A stretch of 64,000 nucleotides of DNA. It comes from Isoetes taiwanensis (taxonomy: Eukaryota > Streptophyta > Lycopodiopsida > Isoetales > Isoetaceae). Made by a program: the position numbers and the translations under genes. The notes under the pieces are model-generated. The model was given only the letters and a program-made list of their open reading frames with translations. It did not search any database and was not told the origin of the DNA. The DNA is taken from contig JAJEKV010000054.1 in NCBI GenBank assembly GCA_021234155.1, positions 3,643,962 through 3,707,961 of the forward strand. The letters run 5' to 3'. This document shows, piece after piece, positions 34,380 to 44,133 of the stretch. Position 1 is the first letter of the stretch; the number at the start of each line of letters is the position of its first letter.

Positions 34380-35462
34380 GAAAAGGCCCCTGCTAACCTT
34401 CTCCATGGGGATGTGATTGTTGCCATGGGACATGAATTGCATAGAGGCCATCTGTATGGCAAGAACATTGCATTTAGCAATGTGGTCGTGGAGGTCACTG
34501 AAGCCATAGTGTCCTCCCATGTGCTTCCCGTTCCGTGTGCGGGCGCAGATAATATTGCTGAAGCCGTGGGGACATTCATCAAATGGCCTCGAACTGACGT
34601 GAGAATCTGTGAAACTGCATCAGCTGTGTCATCTGGAACGTCTGATACTGAGACCCCCAACTTGCCTACTACATCTACATCATCATCAGACTCAGTGTCG
34701 ACTGCTCCGCTCCTTCAAACAATAAGCAGCACAGAGAATATGGTGAACCTAGTCAGTAATAATATTGTGGTTGGTAAGGGTCGCTGGCTGAATAGAACTT
34801 GCATCCATGGGAACAATGTTGACGCACGCAATGTAGCAGTGCAAGTTACCGAGGCTGTAGTGCCTACCCACATCCTTCCGATTGCATGTGGGGGTGCGGA
34901 CAACATTGCAAAGGTTGTGGGCACGTTCATCGAATGGCCTCGGCAGGATATAAGATATCATGCCATTGATTTAGCTCCTCCATCACTGACCTCGAATATA
35001 GAATCTGTAGAGGCAGTGTCAGATGCAGATGAAGAAATTGATCCTACAGTGGATCTAGCTACCCGTTTTCCTCGCAGAATAGCATCAGATGATGATGAAC
35101 CACCACCTAGTTTCTCAAGAACTGATATCTTGGACAAGCATTGCCACATTCTTCATTCATCTAACCGAAGTAAATATGCAGAGGACATAATTGTCTTCAG
35201 TGATCCCTAGGATGCTGTTGACGATGAATTTTTAGGAAACTCAAAGGTGGGCCTTTGTGTGGAAAAGGTGCTTCCTGAACTAATTACAGAGGATCTCAAA
35301 TGTCATGTTTGTGCAGAAAGGCCAGCAGAAAATGCACTTGTACAATGGGAAAATAGCGATGTGATGCTGCAGGATGGAAGGATTATCTCACAACATTTGC
35401 AAGCTCGAGAAGCTAAAGATAATGAGAATATAGAGCTAGAATCATTTGAGGATAACATTTAG
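34380..35462 (+). pseudogene. N-terminal part of element 2 plus gene: two DUF8039-like repeats
   Basis: After an acceptor at 34378-34379 (GAATTTTACAG) the frame stays open to 35207. It contains two similar units, one with VVVEVTEAIVSSHVLPVPC and AVGTFIKWPRTD, the other with VAVQVTEAVVPTHILPIAC and VVGTFIEWPRQD. I recall this signature as DUF8039, common in plant transposase-related proteins. An acidic and Ser-rich stretch follows. The same frame runs on across a TAG at 35208-35210 and another at 35460-35462 into the downstream part, so all belonged to one protein. Both stops could be CAG or CAA codons changed by C-to-T. The upstream exon is not identified. Confidence 0.6.
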
Positions 35463-37801
35463 GCTCAATTCAAACGAAAAATGAAGTATACTTACACAAA
35501 TAGCATTCCAAGAGAGCCCAAGGGAAAGAGCAAAGAGGAAAGGCTATGCTCCACAAGTCCCATCAACAAGTTTATGAAGTCAAGCTGCTGCAAAAATACT
35601 TGCAACAAGAAACTTACCAAGCATCAAGTACGTGCATTAAGAAAAGAATTTTATTCTCAACCATACAATGAAAGGGGTACATATTTTTTTGACGTGCTGA
35701 GTGTGACTTACACAGGACAAGGAGAGGACAGGATAGTGCTCAAGGGGGTGGAATTCTGTCTGGTTGGGTGGCGCATGGCTTTAGGTATCTGTCAGTCAAC
35801 ATTTTACAATTGGAGAAACAGATTTGAAGCAGGTGGAAAGCTAGTTGAACATGGTAATACGGGCTCCAAGAAGCCTAGATCTGCTACATTGGTCACCGAA
35901 TGCGTGCTAGACAGATTCATTCAGGAGAATGCTGAAAGTATCCAACATAGGAGCAAAAGAGGTAGAGATGATGTAAGAGAAAATGTACGCAAGCTTCCTT
36001 CCATTCTTAATAAGAAGCTTATACATAAAGAAGTTGGTGCAGTGGTTGAAGAGCTTATACTGTAGCCTTGAACTCTTTTTATTGTATATAGAAAGAGAAT
36101 TTCCAGATAGCATTGCAAAAAATACAGCCTTCTCTAAATGCAACATCTGCATTGTAATTAAGCAGAAGCTAGAAAAAACATTAATATACAAAAGAGACGA
36201 AATCTTGCAATTCAACGTCGGGATCATATGCTGGAGCAACCTTCTTGCAGAAGTCAGTATTGGCATTGGAGAGCATTGTCACAGCAGTCTCCTGAAAATC
36301 ATCCATGTATAATACATGATAAGATGGATCAGGTTAAGACTTTAGTGCCTAGAAGTCATCATCTAGCAAAATCTGTATGGAGAGGTGATCGCTTGAAGAG
36401 CAGTTTGACAGGAGCTTTGACTCATGGGCATGGTGGTGGTGCCTATGGTCATTTTTCACTTGATTTATGGAAAGATGATTCAAATTTCCACATTGGTTCA
36501 CTTTCTAGGATATTGCATAACTTGGAATTGGTACAAGAGGATAAGATAGGTGACTTATATGGAAGTAAGTCTGCAGATTGCAGAAGGATGCAAGCAGTCA
36601 AGGATATCAATCCTTTGAAGAACAAACTTGCTTCCATGGCAGAAGTATTGCCAAATACTTCAACTACAACGAATCCTGAGGTGTTCAACCCTCTTTTCCG
36701 AAATTTCTATTTGCAACTTGATAATGCATCAGGCCAAAACAAAAATAGGTATGTCTTTTCATACTTATCTTATTTGACTTGGCTTAAGGTCTTTGATGAT
36801 ATCCAAGTGGGCTTTATGATGCTCGGCCACACCCATGATGATATTGATGCTTTATTTAGAAATTTTTCAACCTTGATGAGTTCATCAGATGCTTTGACAC
36901 TACCAGAGCTACTTTACATGTTCAGCAAGTGCAATGCAAAATCTCCAATTCCATACTTCATTGATGAAGTTCTAAATTGAAAGGCTTTCGTGAAGGGATT
37001 CATCCCTGATAAGGGCCAATGCCTGGTTGGGCATACTGAACCGTTGCTCTTCAAATTTAAGATGGCAGGAGATTGGCCTGTCATGCAATACAAAATGCGT
37101 TCTACACATAAAGAGTGGCTTCCAGCAGATTCTCCAGGAGTTAGAATGTGGAAAGAGGATGAACATGGTCAGCCAATGCTACTAAGTGGTGTGCCACAAA
37201 ATATTCCTCCCAGACCAACATTGAAAGATCTTCCAGGGTTGAAGGATAGCATCAACAAATATATCTCCCTATGGAAGGACATATGCAAGAATCAAGAAAT
37301 TAGCTTGTTTGCAAGGCAATACACAGCAAGTGTTGAGTATTGAAGACAGCTATCTCTTTTGAGGATATTGCTCTAGGACGTCCTCAAAATGATGCATTTT
37401 GGCCACAAACAAGACAAGCTCCTCTAGAACAAGTTGCATTTGTTCCAGAGATCGACGTACCTGCCTTGGTCACGCGACCTTTACCATCTTATTGTGGCCC
37501 TTCAGATGGGCGTCCAGTGATGCCTCTTGAAGAGTTTGATCCTCACGTACATGTGACAAAGGGTATGTTTGTTCTAGTCAGACCTGGAGATGACAACACT
37601 GCCACCTGTTTAGGATATGCAGAGGAGAATGCTGTTCTTGATCCAGAATCTACATGTTTTGGCCATATTTATATATCGTGGTGGAAGCCTACTGGAGGGG
37701 ACTACAAAGACTGCTTAATTAAGCGTTGGCGGCCTAATCCTTCCGATCCTTCAAGGTACGAAAATTTAGATGCTATTCATTATGCTGGGGATGCCCAATG
37801 A
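35463..37801 (+). pseudogene. DUF7869-type transposase-like region of element 2
   Basis: In order it carries a Cys-rich segment (SCCKNTCNKKL), a helix-turn-helix-like LGICQSTFYNWRNRF, TAFSKCNICIVIKQKLEK near 36130, QRRDHMLEQPSCRSQYWHWR near 36210, CIIHDKMDQVKTLVPRSHHL, YGHFSLDLWKDDSNFHIGSL, LQLDNASGQNKNRYVFSYLS (first acidic box), VGFMMLGHTHDDIDALF (second box), NWKAFVKGFIPDK across a stop, and a C-terminal ISWWKP. Breaks are a frameshift at about 36056, a compensating one at about 36210, an in-frame TGA at 36978-36980 where Trp is expected, and a one-base loss near 37342. The final frame ends at 37801. I recall the family as DUF7869; the D-N and GHTHDDID boxes suggest an RNase H-like nuclease, but this is inference. 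Confidence 0.65.
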
Positions 37802-37967
37802 CAAGAGGCTGAAAACTGTTCAAAATCTGAAATATATTGTAGACATGTGGAAAGACATAGCACATTCATCTTAATACATGAGATCTTGTACTTTTAATAC
37901 ACTTTAATATTTGCATAATACACTTATATCGTACATTTATTTATTCATCATGCATAGCATACATGAT

Positions 37968-38282
37968 TCATAGATTATAGGCATTGATGATATTATCAAT
38001 CTTATAAGCGTCGCGCTCTGGAACCCAAACAATCTTGATAACAACACGGTACTCACTGGGAGAATCTCTCTCTCGACCCTCTGCTATACCAGTCAGCCAG
38101 GGATCAAGGATGATACCTCTTAGCTTGCATGCATGTAAATCTTTGAATGTCATAGAACAAGTAATGGTGTCGAGATGTTCAGGAGGAGGAGGCAATTGCG
38201 ACCTTTGAAGAACTCTAGCAGGACGTCGAGACATAGCAAATGAATGTCTTATGCCATCGAATGCAGCTATACTTATACCCAT
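37968..38282 (-). CDS. Small paralogous protein A of a head-to-head pair
   Basis: An open minus-strand frame with ATG at 38282 (an alternative ATG is at 38234). Protein similarity to its neighbour extends to codon 38327, where this copy has TTG and the neighbour ATG. Shared landmarks are YIP..V.DIN, an AM start-like site, DTITCSMTFKDLHACKLR, an aliphatic-Asp-Trp segment (ILDPWLTGIA), and VVIKIVWVPERDAYKIDNI near the end. About 105 residues, no signal peptide, family unknown. It lies 170 bp past the DUF7869-type gene, so it may be an accessory gene of element 2. Confidence 0.45.
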   Translation of the reverse strand: MGISIAAFDGIRHSFAMSRRPARVLQRSQLPPPPEHLDTITCSMTFKDLHACKLRGIILDPWLTGIAEGRERDSPSEYRVVIKIVWVPERDAYKIDNIINAYNL

Positions 38283-38361
38283 AAAATTATTGATGTCCAC
38301 TGCAGCAACATTATTGGGTATATACAAGTATCATACGTGGTATGTATATCCAATAATTTAG
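38283..38361. repeat. Imperfect palindrome at the centre of the gene pair
   Basis: The sequence between the two start sites is nearly self-complementary: ATTATTGGGTATATAC against GTATATCCAATAAT, with AAAATTATTGATG against CATCAATAATTTT further out. The symmetry centre is near 38330. It marks the junction of an inverted duplication and would act as a shared divergent promoter. Confidence 0.7.
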
Positions 38362-38682
38362 ATGTATATACCATCAATAATTTTGGTGGATATAAATATA
38401 CATCAAATTGCCGAGTCCATCAACATTGGCCTCCGTCTAGCTATGACACATTCTGGTCCTGAACGTGATTCCATTACTTGCAAGATGAATCATGAGGACT
38501 TCAAGCAGTGCCGCGAGCGAGATATACCGCTTGAAGACTGGATGACCACTCTTGCTCTCAATCCTCTCCATTATCCTGATCCCTTCGATTTTATCATCCA
38601 TCTTATATGGAATAGAGAGCATCAAATGTTCATGATCAAAAGGATCTCTGGAGCGCCTGGTGACGATGATTCAGAAGAGTAA
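38362..38682 (+). CDS. Small paralogous protein B of a head-to-head pair
   Basis: Open frame of 106 residues from ATG 38362 to a TAA at 38680-38682. Corresponding landmarks to protein A are MYIPSIILVDIN, LAMTHSGPERD, SITCKMNHEDFKQCRERD, IPLEDWMTTLA and FIIHLIWNREHQMFMIKRI, then an acidic tail. Identity to A is roughly one third while DNA similarity outside the centre is low. The duplication is therefore old, yet both frames have stayed open, which hints at selection. Function unknown. Confidence 0.45.
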   Translation: MYIPSIILVDINIHQIAESINIGLRLAMTHSGPERDSITCKMNHEDFKQCRERDIPLEDWMTTLALNPLHYPDPFDFIIHLIWNREHQMFMIKRISGAPGDDDSEE

Positions 38683-38699
38683 TAGTAGAAGAGTAATAG

Positions 38700-40005
38700 T
38701 ACTTGTAATATTGTTGTAATCTAGCTGTGTTAGTATACAACAGGTGTACATAACCTTTTGTAATACACATAACCATACTATAAGTATATAATACACATAA
38801 CCATACTATAAGTATAGAGGTATACATAACCCTCCAAGGTATACTATATAAAAATTATTCCAACTTGTCTCCAGAATTCCAAATTTAATGAAACTCTGCG
38901 TATTATCAATGGCAGCAATAACGCACCTCATCTGCCTGCATTTGACATAGGGTAGAAATCTCGTGGTGCAGCCTAGACATTAAGTTGTGGCATAGCAAGC
39001 GTATATCTAGAGCAGCTAGTAAGTCACTCAGACGTTGGAAACCTGTTTTTTCTCTTGTTCCTCAATTCTGCTTGGCAATTGTAACTTTCAAGCGTCTCTC
39101 TCTATCAACCACTGTGCATAGGAGGTATGTTACTCTCATCTTTACGATGATTATCATTTTTCAGTTTATTATGTTCTTAAAAAATCTGTTCTTACATTCT
39201 TTATGCTAGTTAAGGAATAAGAAAACTACTTCAATGCATGTTGAGCTAAGCACTAACAATTAATGCAATGTATTATTGCTTCACGAATGCAGGCATTGAG
39301 TTCTTGAAGATGGTGTAGCAAACCAAAAAGATGGGGCTCACGATTGGAATTATGGGCTCAGCCCAATTCGTCAGATTATTCCATAATAATTTCTATGTAA
39401 GTGACAGCCATTATGTTGAACAGACAAAGTTTTAAGGTAAAGTGGACTCACCTATGTGTTGTGATTGCTAATTCAATTCAATATAAAACTTATAATCAGG
39501 GGGACATTGAATGCTGCAGGCACAAAAATAAAAATCAGGCCAAAGTATTCACAATTTCCAGCTTTTAAATGTCATTCGGTTAACAATCTCGGTATATTAG
39601 AGGTTTTTAATCCGTTTTACAAAATGCAACAGCATATCAGAGGTTTTAAATTCGTTTAACAAAATGCAACAATGGATTCAAACTCGAGAATTAAAGGTGC
39701 TACGAAAACATTTTTAATCTAAAAAGGATGAGGTCTTGTACCTTTCAAACTAAAGCTCCAATATAGAAAATATAGGCTCCTTGTGTGGCTAGGCCCTAGC
39801 CATATCATATGTTTTGCCTTCCCCACCAACCTCAACCCCTTCCGGTAAATTTAAAAAAAAGTACGTATTTCTTTCCTACGTATACCATTGGGAGGACCCT
39901 AAAATTGGACCCCTCCTAGCCATGCACGTGGTTTTTGGGGGTCTTCTAGGTGAATCCCCCTTGATCCATAGCTTTAAGGTTAGTTTGTTCCAAGCAGTTA
40001 AGTTT
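38700..40005. other. No gene recognised
   Basis: A TATAC-rich direct repeat (about 38757-38815, ACACATAACCATACTATAAGT twice) is seen. A possible exon scrap lies near 38985-39125 (contains RISRAASKSLRRWKP) but I cannot place it. Confidence 0.4.
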
Positions 40006-40007
40006 AT

Positions 40008-40715
40008 TGATGGGAAAAACTATAAAATACTTTTATGTTTTGACGAATTTCACGACATACCCCTGAGTTTGAATAAATTACTGAGATGCCCTTGGTCAAC
40101 ATATACCCCCCCGTACAATTTTAAGTTTCACCTAATGCCCTCTAGTTTTTCGTATTTCATGGAATACCCTTTTATAACAGATATTCATGGCGTCTTTTTA
40201 GCAAAGATGCTTATTTCTATTCTCAGTATCTTAAAGGAAGGCAAGACACCAAATTAATTTCTATTCCATTGATTTGCTCTCAGCCCATTGATTTCCTCTA
40301 ACGATTTGCAATGATCCTCTTGTCGAAAGCACTAATTCGATCCAATTTACAATAACAAATTATTGTAGCCAAATAAAATCAAGAAAGAGAATTTGTAGGA
40401 GTTAAGAAGGAGTGAAGGATGCAAGGGCAGAGATTATAGTTCATTCACATGCAGGGCTTAACAATATTTGGTGAATTTTGAAGCATTTAAAATTTGAAGG
40501 AAACTCATGTTCTAGTTCTCAAGGGCGTTTGGGAAATTCAAAGAAAACTTAAGGGCATTTGGGAAATTAATGTAAATCCTAAGGGCATTTGAATAATTTT
40601 AAAAGATACACAATACTTTGTATTTTGACCAAGGGCATCTCAGAAAACTATCAAAACTCAGGGTATGTGGTAAAATTTGTCCAAACATAAGGGGATTTTG
40701 TAGTTTTTCCCTTTA
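40008..40715. mobile_element. Fold-back (MITE-like) element
   Basis: Positions 40010-40105 (starting GGGAAAAACTATAAAATAC) match the inverse of about 40612-40712 (GGGAAAAACTACAAAATCC), including CCCTGAGTTT and CTGAGATGCCCTTGGTCAA. The interior has tandem AGGGCATTTGGGAAATT units (about 40520-40590). No clear target duplication beyond TTTA is seen. Confidence 0.7.
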
Positions 40716-40739
40716 GAAGACAGGGAACATTGCCTCGCG

Positions 40740-41020
40740 GCTCAGTGAGAAACAAGAACATAGAGTCATAGAAGTCATAATGTGGTAGTTCGAGGCCTCC
40801 CTGAAGTGGCGGGGGAGCACCTCATGGAGCGGCTACACACAGTGGTCCTATCATGCATGAGGTTTCATGCCCCTGCACACATTGCCCGGGCTAGCCACCA
40901 CAGAGTTCAGCATCAAGACCGCCCACGCATTGCCATATTCACAGTTGCCGATGCACTGGTACGAGATGCCATACTACGCCAGGGGGTGAATGGGCATGGA
41001 CACATTATTTTCCATTCCAT
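40740..41020 (+). pseudogene. LINE ORF1-like fragment (tentative)
   Basis: The open frame reads NVVVRGLPEVAGEHLMERLH, then QDRPRIAIFTVADALVRDAI. This resembles the RRM-like region of LINE ORF1 proteins (a VxxxGLPE start, then an RPRxxxFxxxxDxxxxDAI run). The rest is degraded. Confidence 0.4.
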
Positions 41021-41459
41021 TTTACTCATATCTACTTGGGCATCAAGAATGAAAACAAACACTAGCACATGTTCCTCCATGCTAGAACTTTTTGTTAGCA
41101 ATTAATGACTAGTGGACATAAAAGCAAAACATTGATAGCATGGAACATGTCATGCAGATATCATACATAAGAGATCTTAACACATTATTTTCATTCTTGT
41201 CCTTCAAAAATTTGAAACTTGCAAGGCATATCAATAGAAATAAATATGGAATGACGAAGGCTTTTATGTGAAGTGCAAGTATCGAATTTGTCTGCATGAA
41301 CGTAATCATGTGCCGTGTGTTTGACAAATACCATGCAAATCTAGTTGACGAATTTACTAAACCTGGACATTAAAGTGATTTCCTATTGCACAAGTTTGGA
41401 ACTAAAGAAATGTTCGTGGCAGAAGGCCGCCGCCATAAATTTCTTGTAAATATAAATAT

Positions 41460-42592
41460 GGAAATTTACCAAAATAACCTTATTAGACTCAATATTAACC
41501 ATAACTTATCGTTTTGTACTTTGTACTTCAAATATAAATGCATCAGAAGAAAGTACTATGTACCTTCTTGTTGACCTTTGTAATATGTCATTGAGCATAT
41601 GTAGTAGCTTCGCCACAAGATGCCCACAAACCTTCTCCTTCAACACGATTCTTGTAAAAGCATTCAACTAGTTGTCTTCGAATAATTTCTAGCATTTGGT
41701 GATTTTTAAAATGTACGGGGCTATTTAGGAAAATATTTAAGATTTAATAATAATAATAATAAGATTTATTAACGTCCAACAAAGACCCGTAGGTCATGGG
41801 ACAACTCTTACAATTTTTACATCTACTCTCTACTGATAAGAGTATCTTTTTCACTATTGTCAATGTTCTTAAGGAGCTCTCTAATGAATTTTGCCACTTG
41901 GCATATTGTAGAGTATTTTTGAAAAAGAGTTGCCAAGTTCTCATGGTCCCAATCCACTTGGGAGTACTTTTCCCGAAGTGAATGGAACCGAGGGCAATGA
42001 AGATGTGATTCTGTTTCAATATCCTGCTTGCATCTGCATGTCCTTTCTTCCCTAGGAAGCCCTGACCATCTCCCTGTTTCAATCATAAGATGATGTGAAC
42101 CCATGCGTATTCGAGCTATTACTTGTACCATTCCCGGGTACATGTTCTTATGACTAAGATATAACTGAATGCCATGTTTTGCAAGTCTTCCAAATAGTAT
42201 CTTACCTTTTTCTTATCACAGAACCCAATGTACCTCTCAAATGCTTGTTGTTTAAAATTTTCCCCAAAATCAGCCATTGTAAGATGTAATCGGTTCAACC
42301 ATCGTGTTACATCCTTATGCCAGCTTGCTTTTCCCCTCCCTCCCACGGCCGTGGAGGCCTGGATTGCCACACATACCAAAGATGTTCCCTCTACTCTTTT
42401 ATTCAAGTACCGGGCAGTTTGCCAAGCTGTTTGGATCTTCAATGGGTATGATCCACTTTCCATTAACAGAATCTCATATGGCACTGATCTTTTCACTTTA
42501 AAAACCATTTAAGGGCATTTTGGGAATTTTAAAAATACGAAGGGCTTTTTGGGAATTAAGTCAACAATTAAGGTCATTTTGGTAAATTTCCC
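41460..42592. mobile_element. Mutator-like non-autonomous element with 9-bp target duplication
   Basis: Terminal inverted repeats GGAAATTTACCAAAATAAC (41460 onward) and the inverse ending GTAAATTTCCC at 42592 differ at one internal base over about 23 bp. Immediately outside each is the same 9-bp sequence, TATAAATAT (41451-41459 and 42593-42601). A 9-bp duplication is typical of Mutator-like elements. The interior is largely a LINE fragment. Confidence 0.7.
41742..42510 (-). mobile_element. LINE 3' fragment inside the Mutator-like element
   Basis: Minus-strand reading gives VPYEILLMESGSYPL, then RYIGFCDKKK and IARIRMGSHHLMIETGRW and REERTCRCKQD...HLHCPRFHSLREKY. This corresponds to the C-terminal part of the LINE at 46.4-47.1 kb. 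It ends in a (TAA/TTA)n tail at 41742-41762 next to GGACGTTAATAAAT, like the GGACGCTAAAAACC end at 47380. It is a 5'-truncated LINE insertion or a captured segment. Confidence 0.7.
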
Positions 42593-42835
42593 TATAAATA
42601 TATGTCCTAGTATAAGCTAACAATGCAAACCAAAAAATATTTGCCCACATAGAGTTTTATCAGCTATAAGATGACCCAACAATGCAAAAAAATAAAACAT
42701 TTTAGCATAAGGATAAGATTTGGTAGAATCATGCACTAGACACAAGAAGTTAGTTGTATGTATAGTTTTAGTTTAGGTAGACTTTGAGAAAATAAAAGAA
42801 CTTAGAACAAACATTTGATCATTTCGATTAACACA

Positions 42836-43162
42836 ATGAAGTGCATTCACTTGCCAATCATTGCAATTGTTGGAATTGTCATTATCGTCCACATGTCCAT
42901 AGATGTTGATGCTATATATACAGAAGCTCAATGTGAGGCCCAAGCCAAAACAATCGATATCCTTTGCAAAGTCGACATGGAGTTTAAATTTAGGCCAATA
43001 TGCTGTCTTCTAGCTTGTGATTTTGGTTTTTTTTGTGACTGCAGACTATATTCTCAAGAGTTCATTCTTAAGAGCAGGACTGATGTTCTTGGATTTTGCC
43101 CTTGTCTACTAAGCAATAAAGTAGGATTAAACCCTACATGCCAACCATGGTTTCCTCTTTAA
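42836..43162 (+). CDS. Secreted cysteine-rich peptide, 108 residues
   Basis: The frame runs from ATG 42836 to the stop at 43160-43162. Residues 1-25 (MKCIHLPIIAIVGIVIIVH, then MSIDVDA) form a strong signal peptide. The mature part has ten cysteines in the order C, C, CC, C, CxC, CxC, C, ending PTCQPWFPL. The CC and CxC pairs recall lipid-transfer and other prolamin-type peptides (eight cysteines), but spacing and number do not fit exactly, so I give no family. A TATAAATA lies at 42593-42600, 240 bp upstream, inside the target duplication of the Mutator-like element. The frame is intact and may be functional; it could be a defence or signalling peptide. Confidence 0.55.
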   Translation: MKCIHLPIIAIVGIVIIVHMSIDVDAIYTEAQCEAQAKTIDILCKVDMEFKFRPICCLLACDFGFFCDCRLYSQEFILKSRTDVLGFCPCLLSNKVGLNPTCQPWFPL

Positions 43163-43920
43163 TATCCATTAGTCTCATCCCTAGTTTGCTTTTTGATAAA
43201 TGAAATATCTATTTTGGTTGATACTCTTTTTTTATTGAACTCCTTCATATATGTATGCATTAAATGCGCCACATGCCCCTATACAAATTATCTTGGCTCT
43301 AAAAGATTTGCTATAGTCTTACTTTTAAAATGTTGTCTTAACAACACTTTGACTTAATAGTGCTATTCTGGAATAGCACATGACTCCATTTCTATTTCAT
43401 ATTCTATTCCGGAATAGCACATAACTCCATTTCTATTCTATTCTATTCTATTCTATTCTATTCTATTCTATTCTATTCTATTCTATTACATGCTCTATTC
43501 CAGAAGCATATAAGTATGCAAACTATCTAAGTGACTATTCCGAATAATCGTTAACTCTACAAGCTCTCTTTTTGAATCTCGTTTTGGATGATTAAGTTAC
43601 CATGAACTATATATTTTGGATTCTACTTTAATTTGAAATTGTGAGAAAGGTCACAAAAGTTGAAGAAAAAACAATGTCCTATCGTATATCCTCAAGGCCA
43701 CACACATAACCTAGAAATGCAAAATGTATTTTACGATTCTAGGAAAAACCAATAGAAAATATAAAATCCTTCGAACCCAAAATCTTGGATAGATTGGGCC
43801 ATAGAATAATGTATTACTTGTTTTCAACATAACAATATTTCTCAATCTATGCATCGGTTGAAGTGGATGAAAAAATGTGGGTTTAATCTCGACATGGTCC
43901 CTAGCTATGGAAGAGATTGT
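43163..43920. other. Flank of peptide gene; no further gene
   Basis: Contains the TTCTA microsatellite and AT-rich sequence only. Confidence 0.45.
43431..43488 (+). repeat. (TTCTA)n microsatellite
   Basis: Eleven to twelve tandem TTCTA units without interruption. Confidence 0.95.
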
Positions 43921-43949
43921 ATGGGAGTACAGATTGTATGAATCAATGT

Positions 43950-44133
43950 CATTTGGATTGCAACCATCGAGTCAACATATCTACAATAGTTTGCATCAAG
44001 GATGTCCACTTTGTTGTTAGGGCATACGTTGAGGTTTGGAACTGTGGAGGTGGAAAGACACAACTTGGTCATCCATCACTAGATAAATGTTCTATGCAGA
44101 TGATGTGGACTTCCTAGATAGCACTCTTGCCAG
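43950..44133 (+). pseudogene. Isolated RT fragment with YADD box
   Basis: MFYADDVDFLDSTLASCNKI is encoded at about 44087-44145, a LINE or retroviral-type RT active site. It lies directly before an endonuclease-like segment, the reverse of the normal order, so it must come from another LINE copy. Confidence 0.5.

Larger units (their letters stand above)
31870..37860. mobile_element. Element 2: divergent ParB-like / DUF8039-DUF7869 gene pair
   Basis: The layout is a minus-strand ParB-like gene (31990-33450), a 0.9-kb spacer with six 22-bp palindromes, and a plus-strand gene (34380-37801). Both genes have homologues in the same relative orientation inside element 1. The ends are not resolved: no terminal inverted repeat was found by eye. 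The left side abuts an LTR fragment, suggesting insertion into it. Confidence 0.5.
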
